Shown here: in pieces, positions 49,114 through 58,055 of the stretch
How positions within the stretch are numbered: the first letter of the stretch is position 1
How the letters are laid out: each line of letters begins with the position of its first letter
Source: Pseudarthrobacter sp. SSS035
GTDB taxonomy: Bacteria; Actinomycetota; Actinomycetes; Actinomycetales; Micrococcaceae
Assembly (NCBI RefSeq): GCF_023273875.1
Contig: NZ_CP096882.1
Span: forward strand, 3,162,001-3,226,000
Direction: 5' to 3'
DNA length: 64,000 nt
Translations under genes and position numbers: made by a program
Notes under the pieces: model-generated
Told to the model about the DNA's origin: nothing
Databases searched by the model: none
What the model saw: the letters and a program-made list of their open reading frames with translations, nothing else

Positions 49114-50628
49114 ATGAACCTTCTCCGGACCAAATCCATCGAGCAGTCCATCGCCGACGCCGATGAACCCGGACGCAAGCTCAAGCGGTCGCTCAGCAGC
49201 TGGGACCTGATGATCATGGGTGTCGCCGTCGCTGTCGGCGCCGGCATCTTCTCGGTCGGCGCCAAGGCTGCGGCCAACTTCTCCGGCCCCGCCGTGACGT
49301 TGTCCTTCGCCATTGCCGCCGTTACGTGTGCCCTGGCCATCATGTGCTACGCCGAGTTTGCCACCGCCATTCCGGTCGCCGGGTCGGCCTACGTCTTTAC
49401 GTACGCCACCATGGGCGAACTGCTGGCGTGGATCATCGGCTGGAACCTGATCCTGGAACTGTTCACCGCCGCGGCCGTGATCGCCAAGTACTGGGGCATC
49501 TACCTCAGCAAGGTGTTTGCGCTGATGGGGGCCGACGTGCCGCCGGCGCTGTCGCTCGGCGGTGTGGACCTCTACTGGGGCGCGTTCCTGATCGTTGCCG
49601 TCTTTACCGTGCTCCTGGTGCTGGGCACCAAGCTCTCCGCCCGCGTGGGCAACATCTTCACCCTGATCAAAATCGCCGTGGTGCTGTTCGTGATCGTGGT
49701 GGGCTTCACCTACGTGAAGTTCGAGAACTACACGCCGTTCGTGCCTGCCGCGGAACCCACCGCCGGCGGCGCCGCGGACGTCATGAAGCAGTCATTCTTC
49801 GGCTTCCTCACCGGCGCCGCGCCTGCCCAGTACGGCACCCTGGGGATCTTCGCCGGCGCGGCCCTGGTGTTCTTCGCCTTCATCGGCTTTGACGTCGTGG
49901 CCACGTCCGCGGAGGAAGTCAAGAACCCGCAGAAGACCCTGCCGCGCGGCATCTTCGGCGGCCTGGCCGTGGTGACACTGCTCTATATCCTGGTGTCCCT
50001 CGCGCTCACCGGCATGGTGTCCTACACGGACCTCGCGGCAGCAGAAACGCCCACCCTCACCACCGCGTTCGAGGCCGTCGGCAACACGACCGCGGCCAAG
50101 GTCATCGCCTTCGGCTCCCTGATCGGCCTCACCACCGTCATCATGGTGCTGCTGATGGGACTGTCCCGCGTGGTGCTGGCCATGAGCCGCGACGGACTGC
50201 TGCCCCGCTCACTGTCCAAGACCAGCGAAAAACGTTCGACGCCGGTCCGCCTCCAGATCATCTGCGGCGCCGCCGTAGCCCTTGTGGCCGGCCTGACCAA
50301 CGTGGACCTGCTGGAAGAAATGATCAACATCGGCACGCTGTCGGCGTTTGTGGTGGTGAGCCTGGGCATCCTGGTGCTGCGCAAGAAGCGCCCGGACCTG
50401 AAGCCGTCCTTCCGCGTCCCGTTCGGCAAGGTCCTCCCGGTGGTTTCGGCCGTCCTGTGCCTGTACCTGATGACGAACCTCGCCGTGGAGACGTGGATCT
50501 TCTTCGCCGGCTGGCTGGTCATCGGCGTCGTGATCTACTTCGCCTACGGCCAGCGGCACTCCCGCCTGAACGAAAAGTTCGCCGAAGCCAAGTCCGCCGT
50601 GGAGGCCAAGGAGCCCGCGCTCTCCTAG
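49114..50628 (+). CDS. APC family amino acid permease
   Basis: About 504 residues with 12 membrane segments. The family opening KLKRSLSSWDLMIMGVAVAVGAGIFSVGAKAAANFSGPAV is followed by AEFATAIPVAGSAYVFTYATMGELLAWIIGWNLILE and FFAFIGFDVVATSAEEVKNPQKTLPRGI. This pattern fits cationic amino acid transporters (YfnA/CAT branch). I use the ATG at 49114; a TTG at 49102 would add four residues. A strong terminator follows, so it is a single-gene unit. Substrate uncertain. Confidence 0.9.
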   Translation: MNLLRTKSIEQSIADADEPGRKLKRSLSSWDLMIMGVAVAVGAGIFSVGAKAAANFSGPAVTLSFAIAAVTCALAIMCYAEFATAIPVAGSAYVFTYATMGELLAWIIGWNLILELFTAAAVIAKYWGIYLSKVFALMGADVPPALSLGGVDLYWGAFLIVAVFTVLLVLGTKLSARVGNIFTLIKIAVVLFVIVVGFTYVKFENYTPFVPAAEPTAGGAADVMKQSFFGFLTGAAPAQYGTLGIFAGAALVFFAFIGFDVVATSAEEVKNPQKTLPRGIFGGLAVVTLLYILVSLALTGMVSYTDLAAAETPTLTTAFEAVGNTTAAKVIAFGSLIGLTTVIMVLLMGLSRVVLAMSRDGLLPRSLSKTSEKRSTPVRLQIICGAAVALVAGLTNVDLLEEMINIGTLSAFVVVSLGILVLRKKRPDLKPSFRVPFGKVLPVVSAVLCLYLMTNLAVETWIFFAGWLVIGVVIYFAYGQRHSRLNEKFAEAKSAVEAKEPALS

Positions 50629-50642
50629 GCCTGCAAACAAGA

Positions 50643-50697
50643 CAGAGGCACCCGTCCACCCCTTTGGTGGCCGGGTGCCTCTGCCGTTTAAGCCGCC
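50643..50697 (+). terminator. Terminator of the amino acid permease gene
   Basis: Arms 50643-50660 and 50666-50683 (CAGAGGCACCCG...CGGGTGCCTCTG) pair with one mismatch around CCTTT; CCGTTTAAG follows. Typical intrinsic terminator. Confidence 0.8.
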
Positions 50698-50743
50698 TTT
50701 TGTGATCTGGCCGATAAGACCTATATAGTCGTGCTTGAAGTTT

Positions 50744-50760
50744 TCGGGATAGCGTCCCGA
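50744..50760. promoter_or_regulatory. Candidate operator of the sugar-acid operon
   Basis: TCGGGA and TCCCGA flank TAGCG, forming a 17-base inverted repeat that leads into a possible GATAAT -10 element. It is 42 bases before the GTG of the first gene. Likely site for the IclR regulator or another repressor; the IclR promoter has a different repeat (TCCC-N7-GGGA). Confidence 0.35.
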
Positions 50761-50801
50761 TAATCGGAATGTGCTTCGGCACCAAAGAGAAATGGTGAAC
50801 T

Positions 50802-52175
50802 GTGGCTGAGAACGATGTTGTTCGCAGTAAGTCGGCGGTCCTGGACCCCCAAGGCAATGAGGCAGCAAACGGAAGCGCGGACAGGGGGCCCGTCCGCAGG
50901 GCCGCCTGGGCCGGCCTGATCGGCACCGCGCTCGAACAGTACGACTTTGTGATCTACGGAACCGCATCGGCGATCATCTTCAACAAGATCTTCTTCCCGA
51001 ACATCGACCCCGCCATCGGCATCATCGCCGCCTTCGGTGCCTACGCCGTCGGCTTCGGGGCACGCCCCCTCGGTGGCCTCTTCTTCTCCAAGTACGGTGA
51101 CCGGCTGGGACGCAAGTGGGTGCTGGTTGCCACGCTCTTCCTGATGGGCATCGCCACATTTGCCATCGGCCTGCTGCCCACCTACGAGCAGGCGGGCATC
51201 TGGGCCCCGGTGCTGCTGGTTGCCTGCCGCTTCCTCCAGGGATTCGGCGCCGGCGCTGAACAGGCCGGCGGCGTGGTCCTGGTGGCGGAAACTGCGCCCA
51301 AGGGCAGCCGCGGACGCTATGCCTCGCTCGTCTTCGTTGGTGCCGCCGCCGGCACCGCGATGGGCGCCGTTGTCTGGATCCTGGTGCAGATGATGCCCCG
51401 CGAAGCCCTGGAAGCCTATGGCTGGCGGCTTGTGTTCTTCTCGTCGATCTTCGTCACCATCGCCGCCTACGTGATCCGCCGCAAGCTGAAGGAATCACCG
51501 GTCTTTGAGGAAAAGAAGGAAGAGATCGCCGGCGTCATCCGCGCCACCCCCGTGGCCGACGTCGTCAAGAACGGCCGGGCGGGCCTGTTCCGGGTCTTCT
51601 TCATGAACGTGGGCGCCAACGCGCACTCGTACATCTTCCAGGTCTTCCTGGGCTCCTACCTGATCACGCAGCTCAAGATTGACGCGACCTTCATTCCCAA
51701 GGTCCTGCTTGTCGGTGCGCTCTTCGCCTGCGTCTCGGCCTACGCCTTCGGCACCCTGTCCGACCGCTTCGGCCGCCGCCGGATGTACCTCATCATCACG
51801 GCATTCCTGTTTGTCTTCCCCGTTCCGGCCTTCCTGCTGCTGAACACCGGAAACCTGTTCCTGATCTCGCTCGTGATCGTGCTCGGCTTCATCTTCGCCG
51901 CGCAGGGCTCCGTGGGCGTCCAGGCAGCGTACTTCCCCGAACTGTTCGGGTCCCGCTACCGCTACGCCGGCGTCGCCCTTGGCCGGGAGTTCTCCTCCGT
52001 CTTCGGCGGCGGCATCGCCCCGCTCATCTGCTCGGCGCTGGTCACCGCGTTCAGCGGCTCCTGGATCCCCGTTGCCCTCTACATGATGGCCATGATGGGC
52101 ATCAGCCTGGTCACCACCATCAAAGCCCCCGAAACCGTCGATCGTGACCTGCTCACAGAAGAGGACGCCAAGTAA
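50802..52175 (+). CDS. MFS transporter, metabolite:H+ symporter (MHS) family
   Basis: About 457 residues, 12 membrane segments. MHS signatures: GTALEQYDFVIYGTASAIIFNKIFFP, GFGARPLGGLFFSKYGDRLGRK, RFLQGFGAGAEQAGGVVLVAE and SDRFGRRRMYL. Such proteins import organic acids and related metabolites with protons. It is the first of six overlapping genes, so it likely imports the sugar acid they degrade. Its stop (TAA) shares one base with the next start (TAATG). Confidence 0.9.
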   Translation: MAENDVVRSKSAVLDPQGNEAANGSADRGPVRRAAWAGLIGTALEQYDFVIYGTASAIIFNKIFFPNIDPAIGIIAAFGAYAVGFGARPLGGLFFSKYGDRLGRKWVLVATLFLMGIATFAIGLLPTYEQAGIWAPVLLVACRFLQGFGAGAEQAGGVVLVAETAPKGSRGRYASLVFVGAAAGTAMGAVVWILVQMMPREALEAYGWRLVFFSSIFVTIAAYVIRRKLKESPVFEEKKEEIAGVIRATPVADVVKNGRAGLFRVFFMNVGANAHSYIFQVFLGSYLITQLKIDATFIPKVLLVGALFACVSAYAFGTLSDRFGRRRMYLIITAFLFVFPVPAFLLLNTGNLFLISLVIVLGFIFAAQGSVGVQAAYFPELFGSRYRYAGVALGREFSSVFGGGIAPLICSALVTAFSGSWIPVALYMMAMMGISLVTTIKAPETVDRDLLTEEDAK

Positions 52176-53152
52176 TGCCAGCCACGCCCGCCCGCATCGT
52201 CATCACCGACTGCGACCACGACTCCATCGCCATCGAGCAGGCCGTTGCCGACGCCGCCGGTGTGGAACTGGTCCTTGCCCAGTGCCGGACCGAAGAGGAC
52301 GTTATTGCCGCCGCTGCCGGTGCCGACGCCATCGTGGTCCAGTACGCCCCCATCACGGACCGCGTCCTCGCGGCCCTGCCGCAGCTGAAGGCGATCGGCC
52401 GGTACGGCGTGGGCGTGGACACGCTCGACGTCGACGCAGCCACCTCGCGCGGCGTTGCCGTCTGCAATGTGCCGGACTACGGCACCGAGGATGTCAGCGA
52501 CCACGCCATTGCCCTGGCCGTCAGCCTGGCCCGCGGAATCACCCGGCTGGACCGCGGCCTGCGGCGCGGGGAACACTCGCTGCTCCCGGTCCAGCCACTG
52601 CACCGGATGTCCACCAGGGTGTTCGGCGTGGTGGGCTTGGGCCTGATCGGTGCGGCCACCGCCCGCAAGGCCAAGGGGCTGGGCTACACGGTGATCGGAT
52701 CTGACCCGCTCGCTGAAATCGGTACGACGACGGCGGAGGGAGTCGCCGTCGTCGGGTTTGAGGAAGTGATTTCCCGGGCAGACGTGGTGTCCCTCCACGT
52801 TCCGCTCAACTCCCATACACACCACCTGATCAACGCCGGCGTGCTCGCGCAGATGAAACGCGGCGCAGTGCTGGTCAACACCTGCCGCGGGGGAGTGGTG
52901 GACACCGCTGCAGTTGCCGACGCCTTGGCCAGCGGCCAGCTCTACGGCGCCGGGCTGGACGTCTTCGAAGAGGAACCCCTGGCTCTGACCAGCCCGCTGA
53001 TCGGCTGCGAAAACGCCGTGCTGACACCGCACGCTGCCTGGTACAGCGAGGAATCCTATGCGGAACTGAAGCGCCGCACCCTCGAAAACGTCCTCGAGGT
53101 ATGCGCCGGACGCATGCCGCGCAACGTGATGAACGCAGGGGTGCTGGTATGA
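52175..53152 (+). CDS. D-2-hydroxyacid dehydrogenase (NAD-binding)
   Basis: About 325 residues of the phosphoglycerate/D-lactate dehydrogenase fold. NAD site VVGLGLIGAATARKAKGLG; catalytic Arg in NTCRGGVVDTAAV, Glu in LDVFEEEPL, His in TPHAAWYSEES. In this operon it probably interconverts a 2-keto sugar acid and its 2-hydroxy form. The exact substrate is not clear. Coupled to both neighbours. Confidence 0.88.
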   Translation: MPATPARIVITDCDHDSIAIEQAVADAAGVELVLAQCRTEEDVIAAAAGADAIVVQYAPITDRVLAALPQLKAIGRYGVGVDTLDVDAATSRGVAVCNVPDYGTEDVSDHAIALAVSLARGITRLDRGLRRGEHSLLPVQPLHRMSTRVFGVVGLGLIGAATARKAKGLGYTVIGSDPLAEIGTTTAEGVAVVGFEEVISRADVVSLHVPLNSHTHHLINAGVLAQMKRGAVLVNTCRGGVVDTAAVADALASGQLYGAGLDVFEEEPLALTSPLIGCENAVLTPHAAWYSEESYAELKRRTLENVLEVCAGRMPRNVMNAGVLV

Positions 53153-54216
53153 GCGCAGCACTCCTGAACAGCACCATGCGCGCCGCCGTATGGACGGCGC
53201 CGGACACGATTGAACCGCGGCAGTTGCCCGTGCCTGAAATCCCCGCCGGCTGGGCCCTGATCCGGACGGAAATGACCGGACTGTGCGGCTCCGATTTTTC
53301 CATCCTGCACGGAACGCACCCCCGCGCCGAAGCTCCCCTGGTCATGGGCCATGAGATCACCGGCATCGTGGAGGTCGCGGCGGAGACCGGTCCGGCAGCG
53401 GGCACCCGGGTCACCGTGGAGCCCCTCATCCACTGCGGCGAATGCCACCCGTGCAGCGGCGGGGACACCCACGTCTGCCGGGCGCTGAAACTGTACGGGA
53501 TCGACGTCGCCGGCTCCCTCGCCGAATACGTGGCCCTGCCTGCCTCCGCGCTCATCCCGGTCAGCAACGCCGTGCCCCTCCAGGAGGCCGCCCTCGCCGA
53601 ACCCCTGGCCGTGGCCGTCCACGCGGTTTCCCGGGCCGGCCTGACCGGCGGCGAGCGGGTGGTGATCTTCGGCGCCGGGCCCATCGGCATCCTGACAGCC
53701 CTGGTGGCCCGCCACCACGGAGCCGGCAGCGTGCTCATTTCGGAGCCCTCCGAGGCCCGCCGCCAGGTGGCCGAAGAACTGGGATTCGCCACGGTGGCAC
53801 CCGGGGACGACCCCATCCATGCCATCCTTGCCGCCACCGGCGGGGACGGCGCGGACATCGTCTTCGACTCCGCCGCCCACCCCTCGGTCGCGGCGATGCT
53901 GCCCAGGGCCGTCCGTGTCCGTGGCACCATCGTCCTGGTCGGCGTCTACAAAAAGCCCGTCGAAGTCGACCTCCAGGCCCTGACGTTCGCCGAGAACACC
54001 GTGGTGGGCGTCCGGGTCTACACCAGGGCCGCCGTGGAACGAGCAGTAGAACTCATCGAGAGCCGTGAGCTGGGGCTGGACCGCATTCCCACCCAGGTGT
54101 TCGCCCTGGAAGACACTCGTCAGGCCTTTGACCAGGCGATGGCGTCCGGACGCGTCCTCAAAGTCTTTGTCAGCCCAGCCGCGGCGCCCGCCGCGACAAC
54201 CCAGGAAAGCTCATGA
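53149..54216 (+). CDS. Zinc-dependent dehydrogenase (sorbitol/gulonate-type)
   Basis: About 355 residues. Catalytic zinc region GLCGSDFSILHGTHP and GHEITG; structural zinc Cys set in HCGECHPCSGGDTHVC; cofactor site IFGAGPIGILTALVA. The closest pattern is L-gulonate 5-dehydrogenase or threonine/sorbitol dehydrogenase. It starts inside the stop of the previous gene (ATGA) and probably oxidises a hydroxyl of the sugar acid. Confidence 0.88.
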   Translation: MSAALLNSTMRAAVWTAPDTIEPRQLPVPEIPAGWALIRTEMTGLCGSDFSILHGTHPRAEAPLVMGHEITGIVEVAAETGPAAGTRVTVEPLIHCGECHPCSGGDTHVCRALKLYGIDVAGSLAEYVALPASALIPVSNAVPLQEAALAEPLAVAVHAVSRAGLTGGERVVIFGAGPIGILTALVARHHGAGSVLISEPSEARRQVAEELGFATVAPGDDPIHAILAATGGDGADIVFDSAAHPSVAAMLPRAVRVRGTIVLVGVYKKPVEVDLQALTFAENTVVGVRVYTRAAVERAVELIESRELGLDRIPTQVFALEDTRQAFDQAMASGRVLKVFVSPAAAPAATTQESS

Positions 54217-54983
54217 ACCCCACAGCAGAGAAATCGCCGTTTGACCTCAGCGGCAAAACCGCAGCCGTGACCGGCGCCTCGCGCGGGATCGGCCTGGGTA
54301 TCGCGCTCGGGCTGGTCAACGCTGGCGCCAGCGTTGTGGCACTCCAGCGCGGCCCCTTGGCCCCGGAACTGGCCGCCGCCGCGGACAAGGCGGGCGTCAG
54401 CGCCGACGCGGTCCACGTGGACCTGGCCAGCGAAGAATCCGTAGCAGCCGCCACAGCCGAAACCCTCGCGGGACACCGGATCGACATCCTGGTCAACAAC
54501 GCCGGAACCCAGATCCGGCACGACGCGACCGAGTTCCCGCTGTCAGACTTCGACCGTGTGATGGCCATCAACACCCGTGCCGTGTTCCAGCTGTGCCAGG
54601 GCTTCGGCACCCCCATGGTGGAGCGGGGTGGCGGCAAGATCATCAACATGGCTTCCCTCCTGACGTTCCAGGGCGGCCTGCGCGTTCCGGCCTACGCGGC
54701 GTCAAAGGGCGCCGTGGCGCAGCTGACCAAGGCGTTGTGCAACGAATGGGCGGCCCGCGGCGTGAACGTCAATGCGGTTGCGCCGGGCTACATCGCCACT
54801 GACATGAACGAGGCGCTGCTGGCAGACGCCCAGCGCCATGAACAGATTTCCGTGCGGATCCCGGCGGCACGCTGGGGCACCGGCGGCGACCTCGCCGGCG
54901 CGGTGGTGTTCCTGGCCTCCCCGGCCGCGGACTACATCCACGGCGTTGTACTGCCGGTCGACGGCGGGTGGCTGGCCCGATGA
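54213..54983 (+). CDS. kduD: SDR family, 2-dehydro-3-deoxy-D-gluconate 5-dehydrogenase-like (KduD)
   Basis: About 256 residues, classical SDR. Cofactor motif TGASRGIG, NNAG, and the catalytic Ser/Tyr/Lys in NMASLLTFQGGLRVPAYAASKGAV. The LTFQGG..VPAYAASK and ALCNEWAARGVNVN patterns are those of KduD/gluconate 5-dehydrogenases. It would give or use 2-keto-3-deoxygluconate, the substrate of the two genes that follow. Coupled by a four-base overlap. Confidence 0.87.
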   Translation: MNPTAEKSPFDLSGKTAAVTGASRGIGLGIALGLVNAGASVVALQRGPLAPELAAAADKAGVSADAVHVDLASEESVAAATAETLAGHRIDILVNNAGTQIRHDATEFPLSDFDRVMAINTRAVFQLCQGFGTPMVERGGGKIINMASLLTFQGGLRVPAYAASKGAVAQLTKALCNEWAARGVNVNAVAPGYIATDMNEALLADAQRHEQISVRIPAARWGTGGDLAGAVVFLASPAADYIHGVVLPVDGGWLAR

Positions 54984-55645
54984 GCGAGCTCCAGAGCCCT
55001 CCCGTTTCCGCCATCCTGCAGGAGAACCCTGTGGTGGCCGTCCTCCGTGCCCGGCATGCCCGGGAATATGCGCCGGTCATCGACGCCCTGGTCAAGGGCG
55101 GCGTCCGGTCCATCGAACTGACGCTCAGCACCGATGGTGTCTTCGACTTCCTGCCGGACATCAAACGGCAGTTCGGCGCCGACGCGGAAATCGGCGTCGG
55201 CACCGTCACCTCCGGTGACCAGGCCGCGCAGGCGCTCGACGGCGGCGCGGACTACCTGGTGACGCCCGCCATGGTGACGGATGTGATCCGCGCCGCGGTT
55301 GCGGCCGGCGTTCCGGTGTTCCCCGGAGGCCTGACGCCCACCGAACTGCTGACCGGCATGCAGGCGGGGGCAACGGCCGTGAAGCTGTTTCCCGCCTCCA
55401 CCGTGGGCCCGGGCTACATCGGGCAGCTGCGCGGGCCCTTTCCGGACATGCGGGTCATTCCGTCCGGCGGCATCGGCATCGATGACGCCGCGGACTGGAT
55501 CGCCGCAGGGGCGCTTGCCGTCAGCCTGGGCGGACCGCTGCTCCGTGATGCGTTCTCCGGCGGCGACCTCTCCGCCCTCACCGCCCGCGCCCGGCAGCTG
55601 AGCTCCGTGGTGGCGGACGCCGTCCGGGCGAGGGGTTCCCGGTGA
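54980..55645 (+). CDS. eda: Bifunctional KDPG / KHG aldolase
   Basis: About 221 residues. The active-site Glu is in IELTLST and the Schiff-base Lys in AVKLFPAS; phosphate loop PSGGIG follows. It cleaves 2-keto-3-deoxy-6-phosphogluconate to pyruvate and glyceraldehyde 3-phosphate. The ATG overlaps the kduD stop (ATGA). Confidence 0.93.
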   Translation: MSELQSPPVSAILQENPVVAVLRARHAREYAPVIDALVKGGVRSIELTLSTDGVFDFLPDIKRQFGADAEIGVGTVTSGDQAAQALDGGADYLVTPAMVTDVIRAAVAAGVPVFPGGLTPTELLTGMQAGATAVKLFPASTVGPGYIGQLRGPFPDMRVIPSGGIGIDDAADWIAAGALAVSLGGPLLRDAFSGGDLSALTARARQLSSVVADAVRARGSR

Positions 55646-56592
55646 CCTTCACCGACGTCGTGACCCTCGGCGAAACGATGGGCCTAATGAAGGCCGAGAC
55701 GCCCGGCCCGCTGGCCCAGGTGTCCTCGCTCAGCCTGGGCATGGGCGGCTCCGAGAGCAACTTTGCCATCGCGCTGCGGCGCCTGGGCACCTCGGTGACC
55801 TGGGTGGGACGCGTCGGCAACGACAGCCTTGGTGAACTCGTCCTGCGCGAGCTCGCCGCGGAGGGGATCGTGGTTGACCCGCTGCGGGACGAGTCGGCAC
55901 CCACCGGCCTCATGATCAAAGAGCGGCGCACCATGGACCAGCTCAAGGTCTGGTACTACCGGGCCGGCAGCGCGGGCTCCCGGCTGTCCCGGGAGGACAT
56001 CCCGGCCGAGCGGATTTCCAACGCCCGTCTGCTGCACCTCACGGGCATCACTCCCGCGCTGTCACCGGAGGCAGCCCGGGCGGCGCAATATGCGCTGGAC
56101 GTTGCCCGTGAGGCAGGCGTCCTGGTCTCGTTCGACCTCAACTACCGCGCCGCGCTGTGGTCCGCCGACGACGCCCGCGACGTTTTCCGGAACTTCATTG
56201 CCCAGGCGGACATCGTGTTCGCCGGGGACGACGAAGCCGCCATCGCGGTGGGAAAGTCCGACGACTCCCTGGAGCTTGCCCGCCGGGTCGCGGCCCTCGG
56301 GCCAAGCCAGACGGTCATCAAGCGCGGTGCCGCCGGCTGTGCCGCGGTGATCGACGGAGTGGAATACGTGCAGGACGCCGTCCGCGTCAACGCCATCGAC
56401 ACCGTGGGGGCCGGCGATGCCTTTGTGGCCGGCTACATCTCGGACCTGCTGGCCGGCGCCTCGGTGCAGGAGCGTTTGCTGACCGCGGTCCGCACGGGAG
56501 CCTTTGCCTGCCTGGTCCCCGGCGACTGGGAAGGCATGCCGCGCCGGCACGAGCTGGCCATGCTGGACGCCACGGAACCGGTGGCACGCTGA
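55642..56592 (+). CDS. kdgK: 2-dehydro-3-deoxygluconate kinase (PfkB family)
   Basis: About 316 residues. Substrate region GMGGSESNFAIALRRLG and VWYYRAGSAGSRLS (the YYR segment is typical of KDG kinases), FDLNYRAALW, and the catalytic base in DTVGAGDAF. It makes KDPG for the aldolase. Start GTG overlaps the eda stop (GTGA). Last gene of the operon. Confidence 0.93.
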   Translation: MTFTDVVTLGETMGLMKAETPGPLAQVSSLSLGMGGSESNFAIALRRLGTSVTWVGRVGNDSLGELVLRELAAEGIVVDPLRDESAPTGLMIKERRTMDQLKVWYYRAGSAGSRLSREDIPAERISNARLLHLTGITPALSPEAARAAQYALDVAREAGVLVSFDLNYRAALWSADDARDVFRNFIAQADIVFAGDDEAAIAVGKSDDSLELARRVAALGPSQTVIKRGAAGCAAVIDGVEYVQDAVRVNAIDTVGAGDAFVAGYISDLLAGASVQERLLTAVRTGAFACLVPGDWEGMPRRHELAMLDATEPVAR

Positions 56593-56648
56593 GCCGGGGT
56601 TGACGGCAGCCGGGGCTAAGCCTAACCGGAACTGAAACCCGCAGCCTG

Positions 56649-56722
56649 TGTCACTTTCACAAGCCATCTGCACAACCCCGAAAACACGGGGAGCTTTGCG
56701 CAATCAGCTTCTGAAAGTGACA
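56649..56722. terminator. Long imperfect hairpin after the sugar-acid operon
   Basis: Outer arms TGTCACTTTCA (56649-56659) and TGAAAGTGACA (56712-56722) are perfect; an inner hairpin CCCCG-AAAACA-CGGGG closes it, with partial pairing between. It follows the kdgK stop by about 57 bases. Confidence 0.6.
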
Positions 56723-57067
56723 AACGATCCCACGAAAATCAAGGCATTCCTGTCGCCGTGGTCGCTCAGTCGGTGAGACGTCTCGTATCCCAGGGGTTAC
56801 GACACGTAGGGTACCGCCGGATCTCTCGGGCTACTTAAACCCAGGGCGGTGAAAAGCTTCCCAAAATTCGGCGTTTCTTTAACACTGCTTCAGCGCGCTC
56901 CTGCCATATGGGAGGTTACTTGAGTCGAAACTGATCGCCGTACAACTCATCATTGTCACGGTTTCTGCGCCGGAGGAGACTTGAGGCGACGGCATCCCAT
57001 CTCGAGCCGCCCGCGGGGCCACCTGGCTGCGGGGCCTCACAGTACCCTGTCGCGGCTTGGTGGATCG
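56723..57067. other. Gene-free stretch of lower GC
   Basis: About 345 bases with no supported ORF. Base composition is visibly less GC-rich than elsewhere. It contains the palindrome AGACGTCT near 56775 and the string CAGGGGTTACGACAC shortly after, which looks like an old insertion-sequence end, but I cannot confirm that. A GGAGGAGACTTGAGG stretch near 56975 is ribosome-site-like but leads to no convincing gene. Confidence 0.35.
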
Positions 57068-57856
57068 ATGAGCTCCATGGCACCCCTAGGAAAGGCCGCT
57101 CAGCGGTCGCGTTATCTCTTGTCCCTTGTGGCTATCGCACTGATTGGATGTCTCGGCGGATGCGAGTATGAGTCCAATGATGTCTCGCTCCCGTCCGCCA
57201 GTTCGCCGACTACGGAGGCTCGCACGGTCCCACCGCTGCCGGACGGCGGCGACACCGGCAGGGTCCCACCACTGCCGGAGAATGGCGACATCGCCGCCGG
57301 CACATACCTCGTCCCCGCCACCGGCTTCACGGCGCTTTTCGAGATCACCGTCCCAGACGGCTGGTCGAGCACCGACGGCGAAGGTCTGGCCAAGGACGAC
57401 CCGGATCACCCTGATGAATGGGGGGTCTTCGTGGGTTGGTGGCCCGCCAAATATGTGCCGACGGACGCATGCGCGTGGCAGGACGCGCTCGTCGAGGTCG
57501 GTCCGTCGCCTGAGGTCTTCGTTGACGCGATGACGGCGCAGACGTCAACGGCGAGCACTCCTCCCGTCGAGGTCATGTTGGGCGATTACTCCGGCTTCGA
57601 GTTCGACCACTCCGTCGAAGGCGACGTGGACATCGCAGCCTGCGACCGCGGCACGTTCTGCATCCACTCAGATCTCTCAAACGAATGCACACGCTGGTAC
57701 TCGAGCGCCGCTGAGCGCGAAACCTACCGGGTGGTCGACTTCAACGGCCAGCGCGGTGTGATCTGGGTGGTCCAATTCCACGAATCGATCAATCCGGAGT
57801 TGACGAGCGAGGCACGCGCCGTCTTCGACTCGATAGTGTTTAGGTCCGGCAAGTGA
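57068..57856 (+). CDS. Lipoprotein of unknown function
   Basis: About 262 residues from the ATG at 57068; earlier in-frame codons (from 56981) are weaker. Positively charged start, hydrophobic stretch YLLSLVAIALIGCLGGCEYE with a lipobox at LGGC, then a Ser/Thr/Pro spacer with two PPLP(D/E)(G/N)GD units. The folded part starts near GTYLVPATGFTALFEITVPDGWSS and includes four Cys. Similar extracytoplasmic lipoproteins exist in actinobacteria, but I do not recognise a named domain. Codon use is looser than the neighbours and it sits alone between a sugar operon and an IclR gene, suggesting acquisition. Confidence 0.7.
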   Translation: MSSMAPLGKAAQRSRYLLSLVAIALIGCLGGCEYESNDVSLPSASSPTTEARTVPPLPDGGDTGRVPPLPENGDIAAGTYLVPATGFTALFEITVPDGWSSTDGEGLAKDDPDHPDEWGVFVGWWPAKYVPTDACAWQDALVEVGPSPEVFVDAMTAQTSTASTPPVEVMLGDYSGFEFDHSVEGDVDIAACDRGTFCIHSDLSNECTRWYSSAAERETYRVVDFNGQRGVIWVVQFHESINPELTSEARAVFDSIVFRSGK

Positions 57857-57981
57857 CCAGCTGATGCGATAGATGAGCCAGCCAGCGGGCGCCGACTCCT
57901 TCTCTGAACCCACCTGGGTGTCTCATAGCCTCAGTGTCTCGAAACGCTAGGGTTTTGAGACCCGCCCCAGACGCGAACAAC

Positions 57982-58016
57982 CTCGCGGGCCGACCCATGA
58001 CGAGTCGACCCGCGAG
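57982..58016. terminator. Hairpin between the lipoprotein and IclR genes
   Basis: CTCGCGGG (57982-57989) pairs perfectly with CCCGCGAG (58009-58016), with a CGAC/GTCG inner stem. It lies between convergent genes. Confidence 0.5.
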
Positions 58017-58020
58017 AAAT

Positions 58021-58055
58021 GGCCTGGATCGCCGCGTGGGCGCTAGATCCAGGCC
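58021..58055 (-). terminator. Terminator overlapping the IclR stop
   Basis: GGCCTGGATC (58021-58030) pairs perfectly with GATCCAGGCC (58046-58055); the IclR TAG is in the loop side. ATTTCTCG follows on the minus strand. Confidence 0.5.
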
